This document shows positions 53,976 through 63,894 of a stretch of 64,000 bases of DNA, in pieces. The notes under the pieces were generated by a model. It was not told the origin of the DNA, searched no databases, and saw only the letters and a program-made list of their open reading frames with translations. Source of the stretch: Odontocerum albicorne (Eukaryota > Arthropoda > Insecta > Trichoptera > Odontoceridae); assembly GCA_949825065.1 (NCBI GenBank), contig OX463859.1, positions 6,424,217-6,488,216 of the forward strand, read 5' to 3'. The position numbers and the translations under genes were made by a program. Numbering within the stretch: the first letter of the stretch is position 1; each line of letters opens with the position of its first letter.

Positions 53976-54085
53976 TATTTCTTCTCAGAATATAATTGTG
54001 GTCTTGGTGGTATATATTCTGTATCCCATGGACCGCAAGGCGCACCAACATCTCTATCATCCAAGAATTGCAGATTACCGATAGA
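53976..54085 (+). pseudogene. LINE-R fragment
   Basis: The plus strand reads CIPWTARRTNISIIQELQIT, the block preceding the C-terminal GH motif in the LINE-R copy at 21173-22030. Confidence 0.7.
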
Positions 54086-54664
54086 ATTTTAACAACATGC
54101 AAAAAATAATCATAACATACTCCTAGAAAAAAAAAAGAAAAAAAAAGTGTGAATGCGGAAGAGTGACAATGAATTTGTGAGTACGGATTATGTAAATAAA
54201 AATCGTTGTAATGCAGACGGCTATGCATTACACACGTTTACATAAGTCACACAAGCTGTACTCATACATTCACTCTTGTAAACCGATTCGACACTACAAA
54301 ATACCATTTTCAATAGACGCACGTTATTATTAAAAAAATATATATAATTATATAAATAACACGAAATAAATTGTCAATGTAAAATAAATAATTTGAAGCT
54401 TGCCAGTTACATTTAAAAAAGAGGAGCCGTAATTTGTCAAAGGACTGAAGTAAAAAAGTGAAGGGACGTTTTTGTTTTCCCGAGAAGCTGGTTGGTAACA
54501 CTGACATCTCTGTAATTAATCATAACCTCAAAGTGTCTTTATGCGCCCAAAGTGGTAGTTCATTGTTCAGTTATATCTTAGTTAATTTAAATGAATGTTT
54601 TGCTGTTAGACTGCATCAAAGAAAATATACGAGCAGATATACATTTTTAAATAAATAAATAATC
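54086..54664. other. No gene recognised
   Basis: Unassigned. Confidence 0.5.
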
Positions 54665-55115
54665 AATAAATATTAGGTTTATTGACAGCAACATAGTATG
54701 TACAAGATCACACCTGAATAACATTTCTAAAAACACATAAATTGCAGACAATACATACATCAGACGCAGAAGCTATCAAAAGGTCTGGGCTCATCTAATA
54801 GCATCCCCTCGGCCAAAATACACCCCACCAATATAGGGCGAACCCAGCCACGGGGACACCAGATGTTTTTCAGCCCACACCCTTAGACACGTAGAAACAG
54901 GAATATATACAAAAAAATAAACACAGAAAATAAATATAGTAGATGACAAAAAAAGAAAAACAGAAAAAAACACATTCAAGAGAGAGTACACCAAAAGGTC
55001 CGGGCTCATCCCACAAACATTCCCACGGCCGAGATACACCCCACCAATGTAGGGCGAGCCCGACCGCAAGGGCATCAGGGGGCTTCCATCCCACACCCCC
55101 GCATATCTAGATTAA
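54665..55115. repeat. Repeat with an internal ~210-bp duplication
   Basis: 54770-54905 and 54985-55115 both contain GGGCTCATC, ATACACCCCACCAAT and TAGGGCGA. The first copy plus its left flank matches 32075-32255. Probably the 3' part of a non-LTR element, clade unknown. Confidence 0.65.
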
Positions 55116-55594
55116 AGAACAAATATAATAAAAAAGAAAAAAAAAAAAAACGTATGGCAGAAAACAAAATAGAAAGTAAACCCACATATACCACCTCAGG
55201 TTAACTGTCAGCAAGAACGAGGAAAAAAAAGAAAAAAAAAGAAGAGAAAAGCCTGAAAGGAGTCCAAATTTTACATAATGACAAATGGGAAGTAAGATAG
55301 TTGAGACAACATTGAAATAGTTAGGCAGTAATACATTGAAATAGATAAGCAGTTTTAAAAGAATTAATGAGGAAATGACGCACAAACACGTATGCACAAT
55401 CCTCGATTCACCACCAGCGAAAAGAGAGAAAAGAAAGAAAACAAGAAAAGAAAAGCAAACAAGAGAATGAAATTTTTCCCACTAAGAAGGGGGTGAAACC
55501 TGTGGAAATTATTTGTGGACTGCAGCAGCATATTACATTATATCTCGTTACGTATAGTACAAATGGTGTGTACTTAATCAAATTTGTGGAGTGT
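55116..55594. other. A-rich sequence, no gene
   Basis: Runs of AAAAGAAAAA; the minus-strand frames here are low-complexity Leu/Phe-rich shadows. Confidence 0.55.
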
Positions 55595-55841
55595 TAATTT
55601 ATGAAAGAAGGCGGAATGAAGATATTAGAAATGAATGCATAGATAAAATGGATATTTTAAGTAAGATGAAGAAATGAGCTTTAAGATGGTTTGGATTTGT
55701 AAAGTTAATTAATGATGAAAGAAGGACTAACCGAGTATACAAGTCAGAGGTACAAGGTGTACAGGGAAGAGATAGTCCGATGTAAACGTAGTTTGGTGAA
55801 ATGGACTAAATATTGAAAGAAGATAAAGTGAGATGTATGAA
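55595..55841 (+). pseudogene. LINE-V fragment, left of TTAA insertion
   Basis: GAAAGAAGGCGGAATGAAG, GCTTTAAGATGGTTTGGA and ACTAACCGAGTATACAAG match 44690-44890. Collinear with 56066-56135 once the inserted MITE is removed. Confidence 0.75.
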
Positions 55842-55845
55842 TTAA

Positions 55846-56061
55846 CACTTGCCACCCTGTGATGGATAGAGAGTGACCAGGACTTATATTTCATTTGAAT
55901 ATTCTACGTTTTAATACATTATAAAATTATTTTTATAGCTAATTACAAAAAAATTACCTAGCAGATTTTGCATAATTTTGATTTAAAATATATATTATTC
56001 ACTGGACGCTTAACGTCCAGCACCGTGGCTGACGGATTTTTTTAACACAGTATGGCAAGTG
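55846..56061. mobile_element. TTAA-flanked MITE (216 bp) inside LINE-V
   Basis: TTAA at 55842-55845 and 56062-56065. Tips CACTTGCCACCCTGTG and the inverse of CACAGTATGGCAAGTG. Both ends match the 1.18-kb element at 37380-38555. GGACGCTTAACGTCC is a small internal palindrome. Confidence 0.85.
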
Positions 56062-56065
56062 TTAA

Positions 56066-56135
56066 AGAAGATTGTCCATGGCGCGAAGTATGAATGTGGA
56101 GAAGGCGAAAGTTGTGTGAACACCCAAAAAACGAA
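56066..56135 (+). pseudogene. LINE-V fragment, right of TTAA insertion
   Basis: AGAAGATTGTCCATGGCG and TATGAATGTGGAGAAGGC continue the LINE-V sequence (compare 44968-45005). Confidence 0.7.
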
Positions 56136-56394
56136 AACTTATAAATAAAAATTACCCAAAAAAAAATCAAACAGAGATAAAATTAATTACGTCTGGCAGT
56201 TATAGTACTGTCTGAGCGGATCATCCAATGGCCATTGAAAGCCTCAAGTTGATTGAAACAGTTTCCGATAATGATTTTGAGAACTATGCAGTCAAGTATG
56301 TAATGGGATAAAATATAATATAAAAGAATCTGATAAATTCATTGTATGAGAGAGGAAATGAGAAAGATCTGGCAATGAATATCGAATGGCCTGT

Positions 56395-56504
56395 AGGAAT
56401 AGGAAACAAAGTCAATGGGGCACTAAAACTTATATAATTGAACATCATAGTATCATAATCTGCTAAGTTATAGTCCAAAACATTTTTTTAGTACCATCTT
56501 TGAT
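56395..56504 (+). pseudogene. LINE-V fragment, left of SINE insertion
   Basis: GGAAACAAAGTCAATGGGGC, CATCATAGTATCATAATC and TAGTACCATCTTTGAT precede the SINE. Confidence 0.72.
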
Positions 56505-56702
56505 TATACGAGTATATAGTACAACCTGGTGGGTTTATTACCATGCGGCGATCTCTTACAATCAACCAGAAGATGTCAAAGTAGCCTTAAGTGAAAACCA
56601 GACAAGAATAGTTCCTTAAAAAAGTCTGAGTTCCATCGGGATTTGAACCCGCCGCTTCCGAACTGGAAGATAGGCATCTTACCAACTAGGTCACGGAGGT
56701 TG
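56505..56702 (-). mobile_element. SINE-1 inserted in LINE-V
   Basis: The minus-strand head has GACCTAGTTGGTAAGATGCC and GGGTTCAAATCCCGAT, then the body and a tail with CGCATGGTAATAAACCC. TTTGAT flanks it at 56499-56504 and 56703-56708, and LINE-V sequence continues across. Confidence 0.87.
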
Positions 56703-57145
56703 TTTGATGTATGTGAGTGAAACGTGGATGAATACACTGAATTTGTGCACTTCAAAGAATACATGGAGTGACAATGTATGATGGAATAGATAATGAAGTG
56801 ATTAGGGTTGAATGGGAACTGATTATGAGCTAGCTTGTTAAGTAAGATAAAGAAGAACACGATTAAATTGTTTGGGCATGTAAGCGAATGATTGAAGATA
56901 GACTAACAAAACAAATATAAAGTTCAAATGTGAGTGGAAGGCGTAGAAAAAGAAGACCAAGGAAAGTATGGTTGAATCAAGTGAATTATATTTTGAAAGA
57001 AGGAAAAGTAAGATAAATCGTAGGGGTTGTCTGAGAAGGTGTATGGATATGGAAGAGGACAAATGTGTCGAGATAGGAGATACTGACGCACTGTCTTCTC
57101 TGTTTATCCCACCATTGAAACGGCGTGATGACGTATGTATATATC
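56703..57145 (+). pseudogene. LINE-V C-terminus, right of SINE insertion
   Basis: GTATGTGAGTGAAACGTGG, GAATACATGGAGTGACAATG, TTTGGGCATGTAAGC, GAAGACCAAGGAAAGTATGG and a tail with GTGTATGGATATGGAAG complete the LINE-V copy; stops interrupt it. Confidence 0.78.
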
Positions 57146-57200
57146 ATATACAAAAAATCTATTTGACAATAATTAAATTCCGATGAAAAAGCAAAAGCTT

Positions 57201-57343
57201 TTTTTTTTCGAGTTCCTTTGTATATCTTTTTTATTTTTTTTCGAGTTCCTTTGTTTATCTTTTTTATTTTTTTTCGAGTTCCTTTGTATATCTTTTTTAT
57301 TTTTTTTCGAGTTCCTTTGTATATCTTTTTTATTTTTCAGCTA
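57201..57343. repeat. 33-bp tandem repeat, ~4 copies
   Basis: CGAGTTCCTTTGTATATC plus TTTTTTATTTTTTTT every 33 bp. Because 33 is a multiple of three, one frame shows an 11-residue repeat (IFFIFFRVPL), which is not evidence of a protein. Confidence 0.92.
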
Positions 57344-57527
57344 CATTTAATTTATTTCTGGGTTCGTTATTATATTACATTTACCAAAAAGGGTCGAATC
57401 CTTAATTCGCATGAGAAATTATAAAATAATTTAAATGAAAATTTGTATCCTTTTGAACATTTGTAAAATATTATTCGGTTGAAAAAAAATTACAAAAAAA
57501 AAAACATAAAGGGTTGATGTGCAAGTA

Positions 57528-57777
57528 CAGTGCCCGACGGTAAATAATACACATCGGGCTTAAGAAAGAGACTGTCAGCCTAAATCGGCTAACTTCGGCT
57601 TTGTAGAGCGTCGTCTCTGTCGCACGCACGCCCTAGAACGCTTGACAACGACTGACAAATCGCGATGGAACACGTGTATGAATGACATAGACGACACTCT
57701 ACAAAGCCGAAGTTAGCCGATTATGGCCGACAGTCTTTCTTAAGCCCGACGCGTGTATTACTTACTGCCAGGTACTG
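57528..57777. mobile_element. Palindromic TA-MITE, full copy
   Basis: CAGTGCCCGACGGTAAATAA to TTACTGCCAGGTACTG with TA on both sides (57526-57527 and 57778-57779). Confidence 0.88.
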
Positions 57778-57779
57778 TA

Positions 57780-57877
57780 ACTTGCTTAATTTACTTTTGT
57801 TTGGTTGGCTGGAAGAGATTACCATCTGGCAATAATCCCGTCAGATTGTGTTTGCAATAAAAGTATTAAATAAATAA
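57780..57877 (+). repeat. LINE-A 3' tail
   Basis: CTTTTGTTTGGTTGGCTGG, GATTACCATCTGGCAATAA and TTTGCAATAAAAGTATTAA. It directly abuts the MITE, which may have inserted into this tail. Confidence 0.8.
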
Positions 57878-57884
57878 ATATCCT

Positions 57885-57990
57885 TATACCACCGAATACT
57901 AGGCGGAAAAATGCCTGCGTCATTCGAGTGGAGCAGCACAGCGCGAGGTTCGAATCGACGACCTTCTGCGCAGAAGTCTCAACAGAACAA
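57885..57990 (-). mobile_element. SINE-3 head fragment
   Basis: The minus strand has GTCGATTCGAACCTCGCGC and AATGACGCAGGCATTTTTCC, as in 24930-25040. Confidence 0.65.
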
Positions 57991-58576
57991 CTAAACTATT
58001 TATTTTTAATGTATTTTTTCATATGGCTGTGTTATACGAGTATTGTACAAGTTTCTACACTTGCTGGAATATGTTTTACCTTTTAACAATAATAATCAAT
58101 GTATTATATAATAGATATCAAAAGGGGTAAATATAAATAATTTCACCCTTCCCATTACTCCGTTAGCCTGAAATGAAAATACTTAAATGGGATTATTTGA
58201 AGTAAAACAAGTGATTGGAATTCCAAGAAGTATTCCGCTTAACTCTTAATATTTTTCCAAGAGATTTGATTCCCTCATTAAGTCGAGAATTCGGATGGAG
58301 TATTTATTTAATTTTAACGTATTTCCATAATAAAGTTATTATCTAAGATCCGTGGTCATGTGGTTAAAATAATAATAATCAACCAGTTAATTAATTATAA
58401 TTATTTTAAAGGTTGGAATCGGAGGTGTGCACATCACACACTTGCGATTTTGTTGTTACGAGTATGTCCAATGTCTTATTAACCTATCCGCTCGAGCACT
58501 TACGTAGCTGCGAGACGTGATTAATTCCTTTTTTTAAAGTGAATTGTGATTTATTATTTTTTTAACAATTGAGGTA
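57991..58576. other. No gene recognised
   Basis: Unassigned. Confidence 0.5.
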
Positions 58577-59446
58577 CGAGGCGTATCCAGAAAGTAATAG
58601 CCTGACCCTTCCCCTCCGCAACGAGACCGGTTCGAGGTCAGTACGTTGAGAAGTGTCGACGCGACAACACGTTTCGTGAAAAATGTCAACCCCATCTCCT
58701 GCCAAGTTGAATCGAGTGGAGGCCGGGTAAGAGTTTTTGAGGCGCTGCAAACTCCATGGAGATGAATTTCTCCGCTCCATAGTTACTGGAGATGAAACTT
58801 GGGTTGCACACTACACGCCTGAAACCAAAAGGCAGTCTCAACAGTGGCGTCACACCTCTTCACCCTCCGCCAAAAAGTTCAAAACCACAATTTCAGCCAA
58901 GAAAATCATGGCATCCGTGTTTTGGGACTGTCAAGGCATAATTTTAATTGAATATATGCCTCAAGGGGAGACCATCAACTCTGCAAGATACTGTGAGACC
59001 CTAAAAAAATTGCGGAGGGCGATTCAGAACAAGAGGAGATGCATGCTGACAAAGGGAGTCTGCCTGTGGCACGACAATGCCAGACGGAACTGCTCGCCTC
59101 GTTTAAATGGGATGTCCTGAACCATCCCGCGCATTCCCCTGACCTAGCACCATCAGATTACTATCTCTTTACCTTCCTGAAGCTGCACATGGGTGGAAAA
59201 AGGTTTTCAACCGACGAGGAGGTAAAGGAAGAGGTGGAGAAGTGGACGGAGTGGTTGGCGGGAAACTACTTCGAGGAAGGCATAAAAAAGTTGATACCCC
59301 GCTTCACCCCCTGCATTGAGAGGAATGGCGACTATGTCGAAAAATAGCTTACATGTGTACTACGGTAACCACGTAATATTTTTGTTTAAATAAAAAAAAT
59401 TGTAGCCTACAAAAATTCCGTACACTTACTTTCTGGATATGCCTCA
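58577..59446 (+). mobile_element. mariner element lacking the DNA-binding half
   Basis: Ends CGAGGCGTATCCAGAAAGTA and inverse, TA on both sides (58575-58576 and 59447-59448). After a short 5' leader a deletion joins to RRCKLHGDEFLRSIVTGDET (first catalytic Asp), KIMASVFWDCQGIILIEYM and WHDNAR (second Asp). A ~22-bp deletion at 59085 shifts frame, and SPDLAPSDYYLF (third Asp) and NGDYVEK continue in the next frame. The same family as 5426-6384 with a non-overlapping lesion. Confidence 0.9.
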
Positions 59447-59477
59447 TATTTCAATCCTTATAATGTTAAAGATATAT

Positions 59478-59915
59478 TAAGTTAAACCCAACTTCTTCTT
59501 TCCAGTGACATGTCAGGTCCCCCCAACGTTGAATATTACCTGAGAGTAAACATCTTTGTCCCCGGCAGCCCGAAAAAGATCTCCAATGCTCCTTATCCCA
59601 CTCCAATCACGTATATTGCGGAGCCAGGAGATTTGCCTCCTGCCAACACCTCTTCAGCCTGCTATTTTGCCTTGGATGATCAGGTACAGTAATTTGTACT
59701 TTGCTCCTCTAAGTACATGCCCCAAGTAGTTTAATATTAGTCAGCAACTCTCTATCAACTTTGGCTCTTTGAAGAACCCTCGTGTTGCTGACCATATCCG
59801 TCCGTAGCATACTCCGTTGCATCCACATTTTGAATGCTTCCAGTCGGTTCATACAACTAACTCTGAGGGTCCATGATTCTACTCCATGCAATAACACTGA
59901 CATTTAATTTGAACA
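59478..59915 (-). pseudogene. RTE-like LINE C-terminus and 3' end
   Basis: The minus-strand frame 59903-59709 reads SVLLHGVESWTLRVSCMNRL, EAFKMWMQRSMLR and AKVDRELLTNIKLLGA. After a small deletion it continues GRRQISWLRNIRDWSGIR, DLFRAAGDKDVYSQVI (59640-59520) and ends in GGAAAGAAGAAG. The plus-strand open frame at 59510-59692 with splice-like edges is its antisense. Confidence 0.85.
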
Positions 59916-59954
59916 CCATATCTAAGAGTTCACACAAATCTTTGTTATAAGTCA

Positions 59955-60060
59955 TTCCTCTTGCAAGCCCAAGTATTCAAACTTCTTTCGAAAATAACAA
60001 CCACGCTCCGATCGACTGCCTAAATTTTCCCCCAGTTTGCCTTCATTGAATTCGGCACCC
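59955..60060. repeat. Repeat shared with 42225-42300
   Basis: CAAGCCCAAGTATTCAAAC and AACCACGCTCCGATCGACTG occur in both. Type unknown. Confidence 0.65.
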
Positions 60061-60374
60061 CATTGTATGTCATGGGAGTCAAGTAAAACTTTGGGCAAAC
60101 TATGTTTTAACTCTATCAATGTGAACCTGGCGCATATCTCTTCAAATCTAGAAGATAAGTAATTTTCAAGAGAGATTTTAAAGACCCTACAACTTATTTA
60201 AATCTAGCGTAAATATTTTATCAAATCAAGGTGTTTACAACCATTTTTAATGAGAATTTTTAATGGCGATATAGTCTGTGTAAATCTTGCATTCCTTCAA
60301 ATTGTTTACAGCCAAGATGTAAATCATTAAATCGGTGTGTAATCAATTGACTTCTGCAGTTCATTTACAAATGA

Positions 60375-60540
60375 ACCTATAGTATGTAAATATTGAACAA
60401 AAAGGGTGACATAACGAATCCTTGCCTTACCGCTTTCGAAATGTCAAACCATTTAGTTAAGGCACAATTCTCTCTAATACTTGCTCTAATTTCGCCATAT
60501 AATGACGCAATATCACATACTAGTTTACATTCAACACCAT
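60375..60540 (-). pseudogene. LINE reverse-transcriptase fragment, uninterrupted
   Basis: The minus strand encodes, without a stop for ~52 codons, GVECKLVCDIASLYGEIRA, then SIRENCALTKWFDI and VRQGFVMSPFLFNIYI. The last is the RT motif around (R/P)QG-x3-SP. The YADD block is not attached. Too short to appear as a long open frame, but unambiguous. Confidence 0.85.
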
Positions 60541-60689
60541 ATTAAATCAATTTGTTCTTAACGAAATCAGTTCCCTCCACTTTTGATGGAGTTGTTAAGC
60601 ATTTCAGATTTTCCGAGCTATCAAAACTTAAAAAAAAACCTTCGTTCTTAAAAATTTTAATCAATTTACATTCCGTGATTTTTCACGGG

Positions 60690-60991
60690 TTAACGAGAAC
60701 ATCCTTAACTGTCCCACCACCCCCTCTTATCTCGTCAAAAGTTTTCACCGTATTTCCGATCATGGACTAGCGTTACGCTCAAACATAAATTGTTTATTGG
60801 CCTTCCCAGTTCCCCGCTTGAAATCATATGTTATGTATGCTTTAAGAAACGACTAAAAAACTCTTAATTTAGTCAGTAATATAACGTGTTTCATTCCTGA
60901 TTTTTCTTTTCTCACCACCATCCCTTCCATTTCCTTTGATTGATGATATCTCACTTTATATGAAAAGGAATGTTTGGGTGATTGTTTATAA
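60690..60991 (+). pseudogene. LINE-A C-terminus and 3' UTR, left of LTR insertion
   Basis: CTTAACTGTCCCACCACCCC and TTGGCCTTCCCAGTTCCCCG encode the C-terminal LINE-A region in degraded form. Then the 3' UTR: CGACTAAAAAACTCTTAATT, GTGTTTCATTCCTG, CACCACCATCCC and TTGGGTGATTGT. Confidence 0.8.
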
Positions 60992-61346
60992 TTGTAGCGA
61001 TCCTTACTCCCTGTGATCACAGCGCGAGCCGCTTGTTATTGTTTAGCGAGAACGAGACAGCGACATATCTTCTGCGCCTTTCTACAAATCATATAAATAC
61101 GGGACGTGTAACAATAAATATTGTTTAGCGAGAACGAGACAGCGATATATCTTCTGCGCCTTTCTACACACATTCCAAATATTATAAATACCGACGTTTA
61201 ACAATAAAATACCTCTTTCCATTTTCCGATTTCAAACGAGTTTTATTAAAACAACGATCATCCTCACCATCTTTCCATTCGGGACAATCGTTCCTAAAGT
61301 GGTGACCCCGACGTGATTTGAACACGCAACCTTCTGATCTGGAGTC
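60992..61346 (+). mobile_element. LTR ending in a 47-nt tRNA-Trp-complementary segment
   Basis: Starts TGTAGCGATCCTTACTCC. It has two tandem ~82-bp promoter units, each with GTTTAGCGAGAACGAGAC and a TATAAATAC box, then AATAAAATACC. From 61300 it reads TGGTGACCCCGACGTGATTT followed by GAACACGCAACC and TTCTGATCTGGAGTC. This is complementary to the 3' end of tRNA-Trp including the non-encoded CCA, extending through the anticodon. No internal region or second LTR follows: LINE-A sequence resumes at 61351. ATAA flanks it (60988-60991 and 61347-61350). Confidence 0.82.
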
Positions 61347-61350
61347 ATAA

Positions 61351-61534
61351 GGTTTACGGGTGTATACTCACATATTTGCTCATGGATTTCGTGGAGGATG
61401 GACAGTAATATGAATGTTTTTTTTTGCGATCACGTAACTTGCTTCATTTATCTGTCTTGTCTTGATGGTTGGAAGAGATTACCGTCTGGCAATAAGCCCG
61501 TCGGATCGCATTTGCAATTAAAGTGTTAAATAAA
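61351..61534 (+). repeat. LINE-A 3' UTR, right of LTR insertion
   Basis: GTTTACGGGTGTATACTCAC, CATGGATTTCGTGGAGGATG and GTAACTTGCTTCATTTATC continue the LINE-A 3' UTR to the AAATAAATAAA tail. Confidence 0.85.
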
Positions 61535-61537
61535 TAA

Positions 61538-61735
61538 ATTTCTTTCCTCGAAGTTGTTTTGTCATATTTGGAAACAAATAATAGTCAGAGGGAGCCAAGT
61601 CTGGGCTGTAGGGAAGATGATTTAATGTTTGGAAGCCACAGTTGTGAAAAGCAGCCAATACAGAATTGCTTTTGTGCACGGGTGCATTGTCATGCGAAGC
61701 AGCACCCCCTTTGTCCATTTTCCTCTTCTTTTCTC
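61538..61735 (-). pseudogene. mariner catalytic fragment between two LINE-A tails
   Basis: The minus-strand frame contains SHDNAPVHKSNSVLAAF and SPDLAPSDYYLFPNM, the second- and third-Asp blocks of a D34D transposase, then LRGKKF. LINE-A tails lie immediately on both sides (61534 and 61736). Confidence 0.85.
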
Positions 61736-61788
61736 CTGGCAATAAGCTCGCCAGATTGTATTTGCAATAAAAATATTAAATAAATCAA
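61736..61788 (+). repeat. LINE-A 3' tail
   Basis: CTGGCAATAAGCTCGCCAG and TTTGCAATAAAAATATTAA. Confidence 0.75.
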
Positions 61789-62389
61789 ATAAAGGCCGTA
61801 TAATAATAATAATCTAGTGATATATCACAATTTTGTGTAATGTATATTTTTAACTCGATCCAAAATACTTAAATTGAAATTAACTCACTTATTTAAAATT
61901 TCAAGTTACTTTCTTATTATCTTAAACCGTCAGTTTAATTCCTTCTTTGATCCTTGTTACAGATATTCGTTCCTGTTTTTTGCCGTTTAATCAGAATTCT
62001 GAAAATAACCGCAACTTTTTCCTAATTAAAAAGACGAAGGTAACGAATTTCAGGACGATGCTCGAGCACAACTCGGCTGAAACATTGTCGTTTCGCTCTT
62101 AATTATTCATCTTCAAAGGGATCCAGAGTGAGATGGACAGATGTTTTTTGTTCAAATCTTTATTAGCATAGATATTGAAGGTACAGAGGTTCTAAATATG
62201 TAAAATATAAATTATCGGAATTAAATTTTAAACGATAATTATTTACTGTGTATCATTATTTCGAAAAGATAACTTGAGAAGATAACTTGGCTGATCGCAC
62301 AGTCCGTTTCAGGAGTCGCACATTTCTTGTTCGCGCGTGGAAAATGACTATAAACGTTGAGTTTTTAATTTTTTTTTTTACTAGCCAAT
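61789..62389. other. No gene recognised
   Basis: Unassigned AT-rich sequence. Confidence 0.5.
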
Positions 62390-62510
62390 CCTACTTCTTC
62401 TTCTTCCCAGTGTCATGTCAGGTCCTCCCAACGTTGGATATCACCTGAGAGTAGGCATCTTTGTCCCCGGCAGCCCGAAAAATATCCCCGACGCTCCTTA
62501 TACCAATTAG
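62390..62510 (-). pseudogene. RTE-like LINE 3' end
   Basis: The minus strand reads GAAGAAGAAG at its end, after sequence inverse to CCTCCCAACGTTGGATATC and CCCCGGCAGCCCGAAAAA, matching 59490-59600. Confidence 0.75.
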
Positions 62511-63219
62511 GCAATCCACTCAATCTACAATGTTTAGTGCTATCAAATTCAAGTAATTATGCTATTATACGAGTTAATACAATAAAATATTTAAAAAAAT
62601 TACAATTCTAGATAATATCTAGTTTCAACTGATTATGCTTCAAAAATTTAAAATCGATCTATAAGTGTAAAAGTTCCAAGAAGAAAGAAGAAACGCCATA
62701 TTCATTGGACGCGGAAAAAATATGACTCCTAGTAAATCAAATCTACAACAAACGAAAAATACAATGTCTATAGTTTAATCATCCAGACCACACTCGCAGT
62801 CGGGATTCTGCACAATACCAATTATGTAACGGTGACTAGCCACCACACAGTAACCCGTCTGAAATCGACACATAATACACACTTCCATCTTGCTTATTCT
62901 TATTATACGATTATATTCTTATTATACATAACCATGGTTTTAAAGGGATAGTTTGTTGGATTGATTTATATCCAGAGCCCTGATCATATTCGAATCCAAC
63001 GCCCATCGGTGCCAAGTACTCGTATCATGTTTAATTTTATTTAAAAAACGTTGAGTTATCTGCTCAAATTATAATGTACGGAGAATAATAATTCTCAAAA
63101 CCTTATATTTCAAACAGGTCTAAAAACAACCGTGATATCCCAAAAAGCAATGTGTTCATTTTATTTTACAATTATCATCATATAAACCTTCATTGCCTAG
63201 GGGTACATCTCAAAGTGTA
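62511..63219. other. No gene; one short repeat
   Basis: 62630-62750 resembles 4795-4900. Otherwise unassigned. Confidence 0.5.
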
Positions 63220-63398
63220 AGAAATATGTGGGGTTCGTGGGCATGTGCTCACGTATATGTTTATGGATAGTCATTTGAATGATTTATGCGACAACGTAAC
63301 TTGCTTCATTTACTTTTGTCTGGTTGGTTGGAAGAGATTGCCGCCTGGCAATAATCCCGCTAGATTGTATTTGCAATAAAAGTGTTAAATAAATAAAA
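63220..63398 (+). mobile_element. LINE-A 3' UTR fragment
   Basis: GTGGGGTTCGTGGGCATGTG, GATAGTCATTTGAATGATTT, GTTGGTTGGAAGAGATTGCC and GCAATAAAAGTGTTAAATAA; internally shortened. Confidence 0.82.
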
Positions 63399-63404
63399 TT
63401 AATA

Positions 63405-63720
63405 TGGATGGCGTGTGCAGTTTTAGGCCGCACTTGAAGACAACTATTTTTGAGAGGTGTAATCAAAATTTATGATGATATATTAACACTATCGTCGTCC
63501 ATACATTTCACTACACTTTCACTACACTACACGTCTTCTCTTTCTAAATTTTCTGCAGTTTTCTTACTAAATACGTTTTATTGAACACATGCATATGTGG
63601 GAGAGTATCTAATATAATGGCCGCAGCCACTACCTTCCTATTATCAATAATAGTGGGTTCGAATCCCGAGTTGGAGCGCTCATGGGAAAGTTTGTTTTCT
63701 AAACATCGCTCTATAAATTA
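63405..63720 (-). repeat. SINE-2 copy
   Basis: The plus strand carries AATGGCCGCAGCCACTACC and GTGGGTTCGAATCCCGAG with GGAGCGCTC. The inverse matches 9400-9660. Confidence 0.68.
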
Positions 63721-63894
63721 TCCTTTAATTACTATTATTGGTTATTTTCGGTTTGATGAAAATTGATACCAAGTTCAAACCTACTTTATTTGACTTGATT
63801 GCTGTCATACCACTTTGTATCTAAATCATTGGACTATCCTATTTATCTTTGACCATGGGAGCTTTAATGCCATTTTTTTAAGCTTCAGTCTCTT

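Noticed and set aside
53716..54228. 170-codon minus-strand protein
   Set aside because: Antisense to two LINE fragments on the plus strand (GHVLRG and PWTARRTN motifs).
54791..55397. Phe/Leu-rich membrane proteins on the minus strand
   Set aside because: Frames arise from A-rich runs and a duplicated repeat; no conserved pattern.
57218..57424. Protein with an 11-residue repeat
   Set aside because: Produced by a 33-bp T-rich tandem repeat; no start context or family support.
59510..59692. Host exon with CAG before and GTACAG after the frame
   Set aside because: The opposite strand encodes a LINE C-terminus with matching motifs, and a related copy occurs at 62390; the splice-like edges are coincidental.
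61300..61347. tRNA-Trp gene or pseudogene
   Set aside because: It includes the complement of the post-transcriptional CCA, stops in the anticodon stem and directly follows an LTR, so a primer-binding-site origin fits better.
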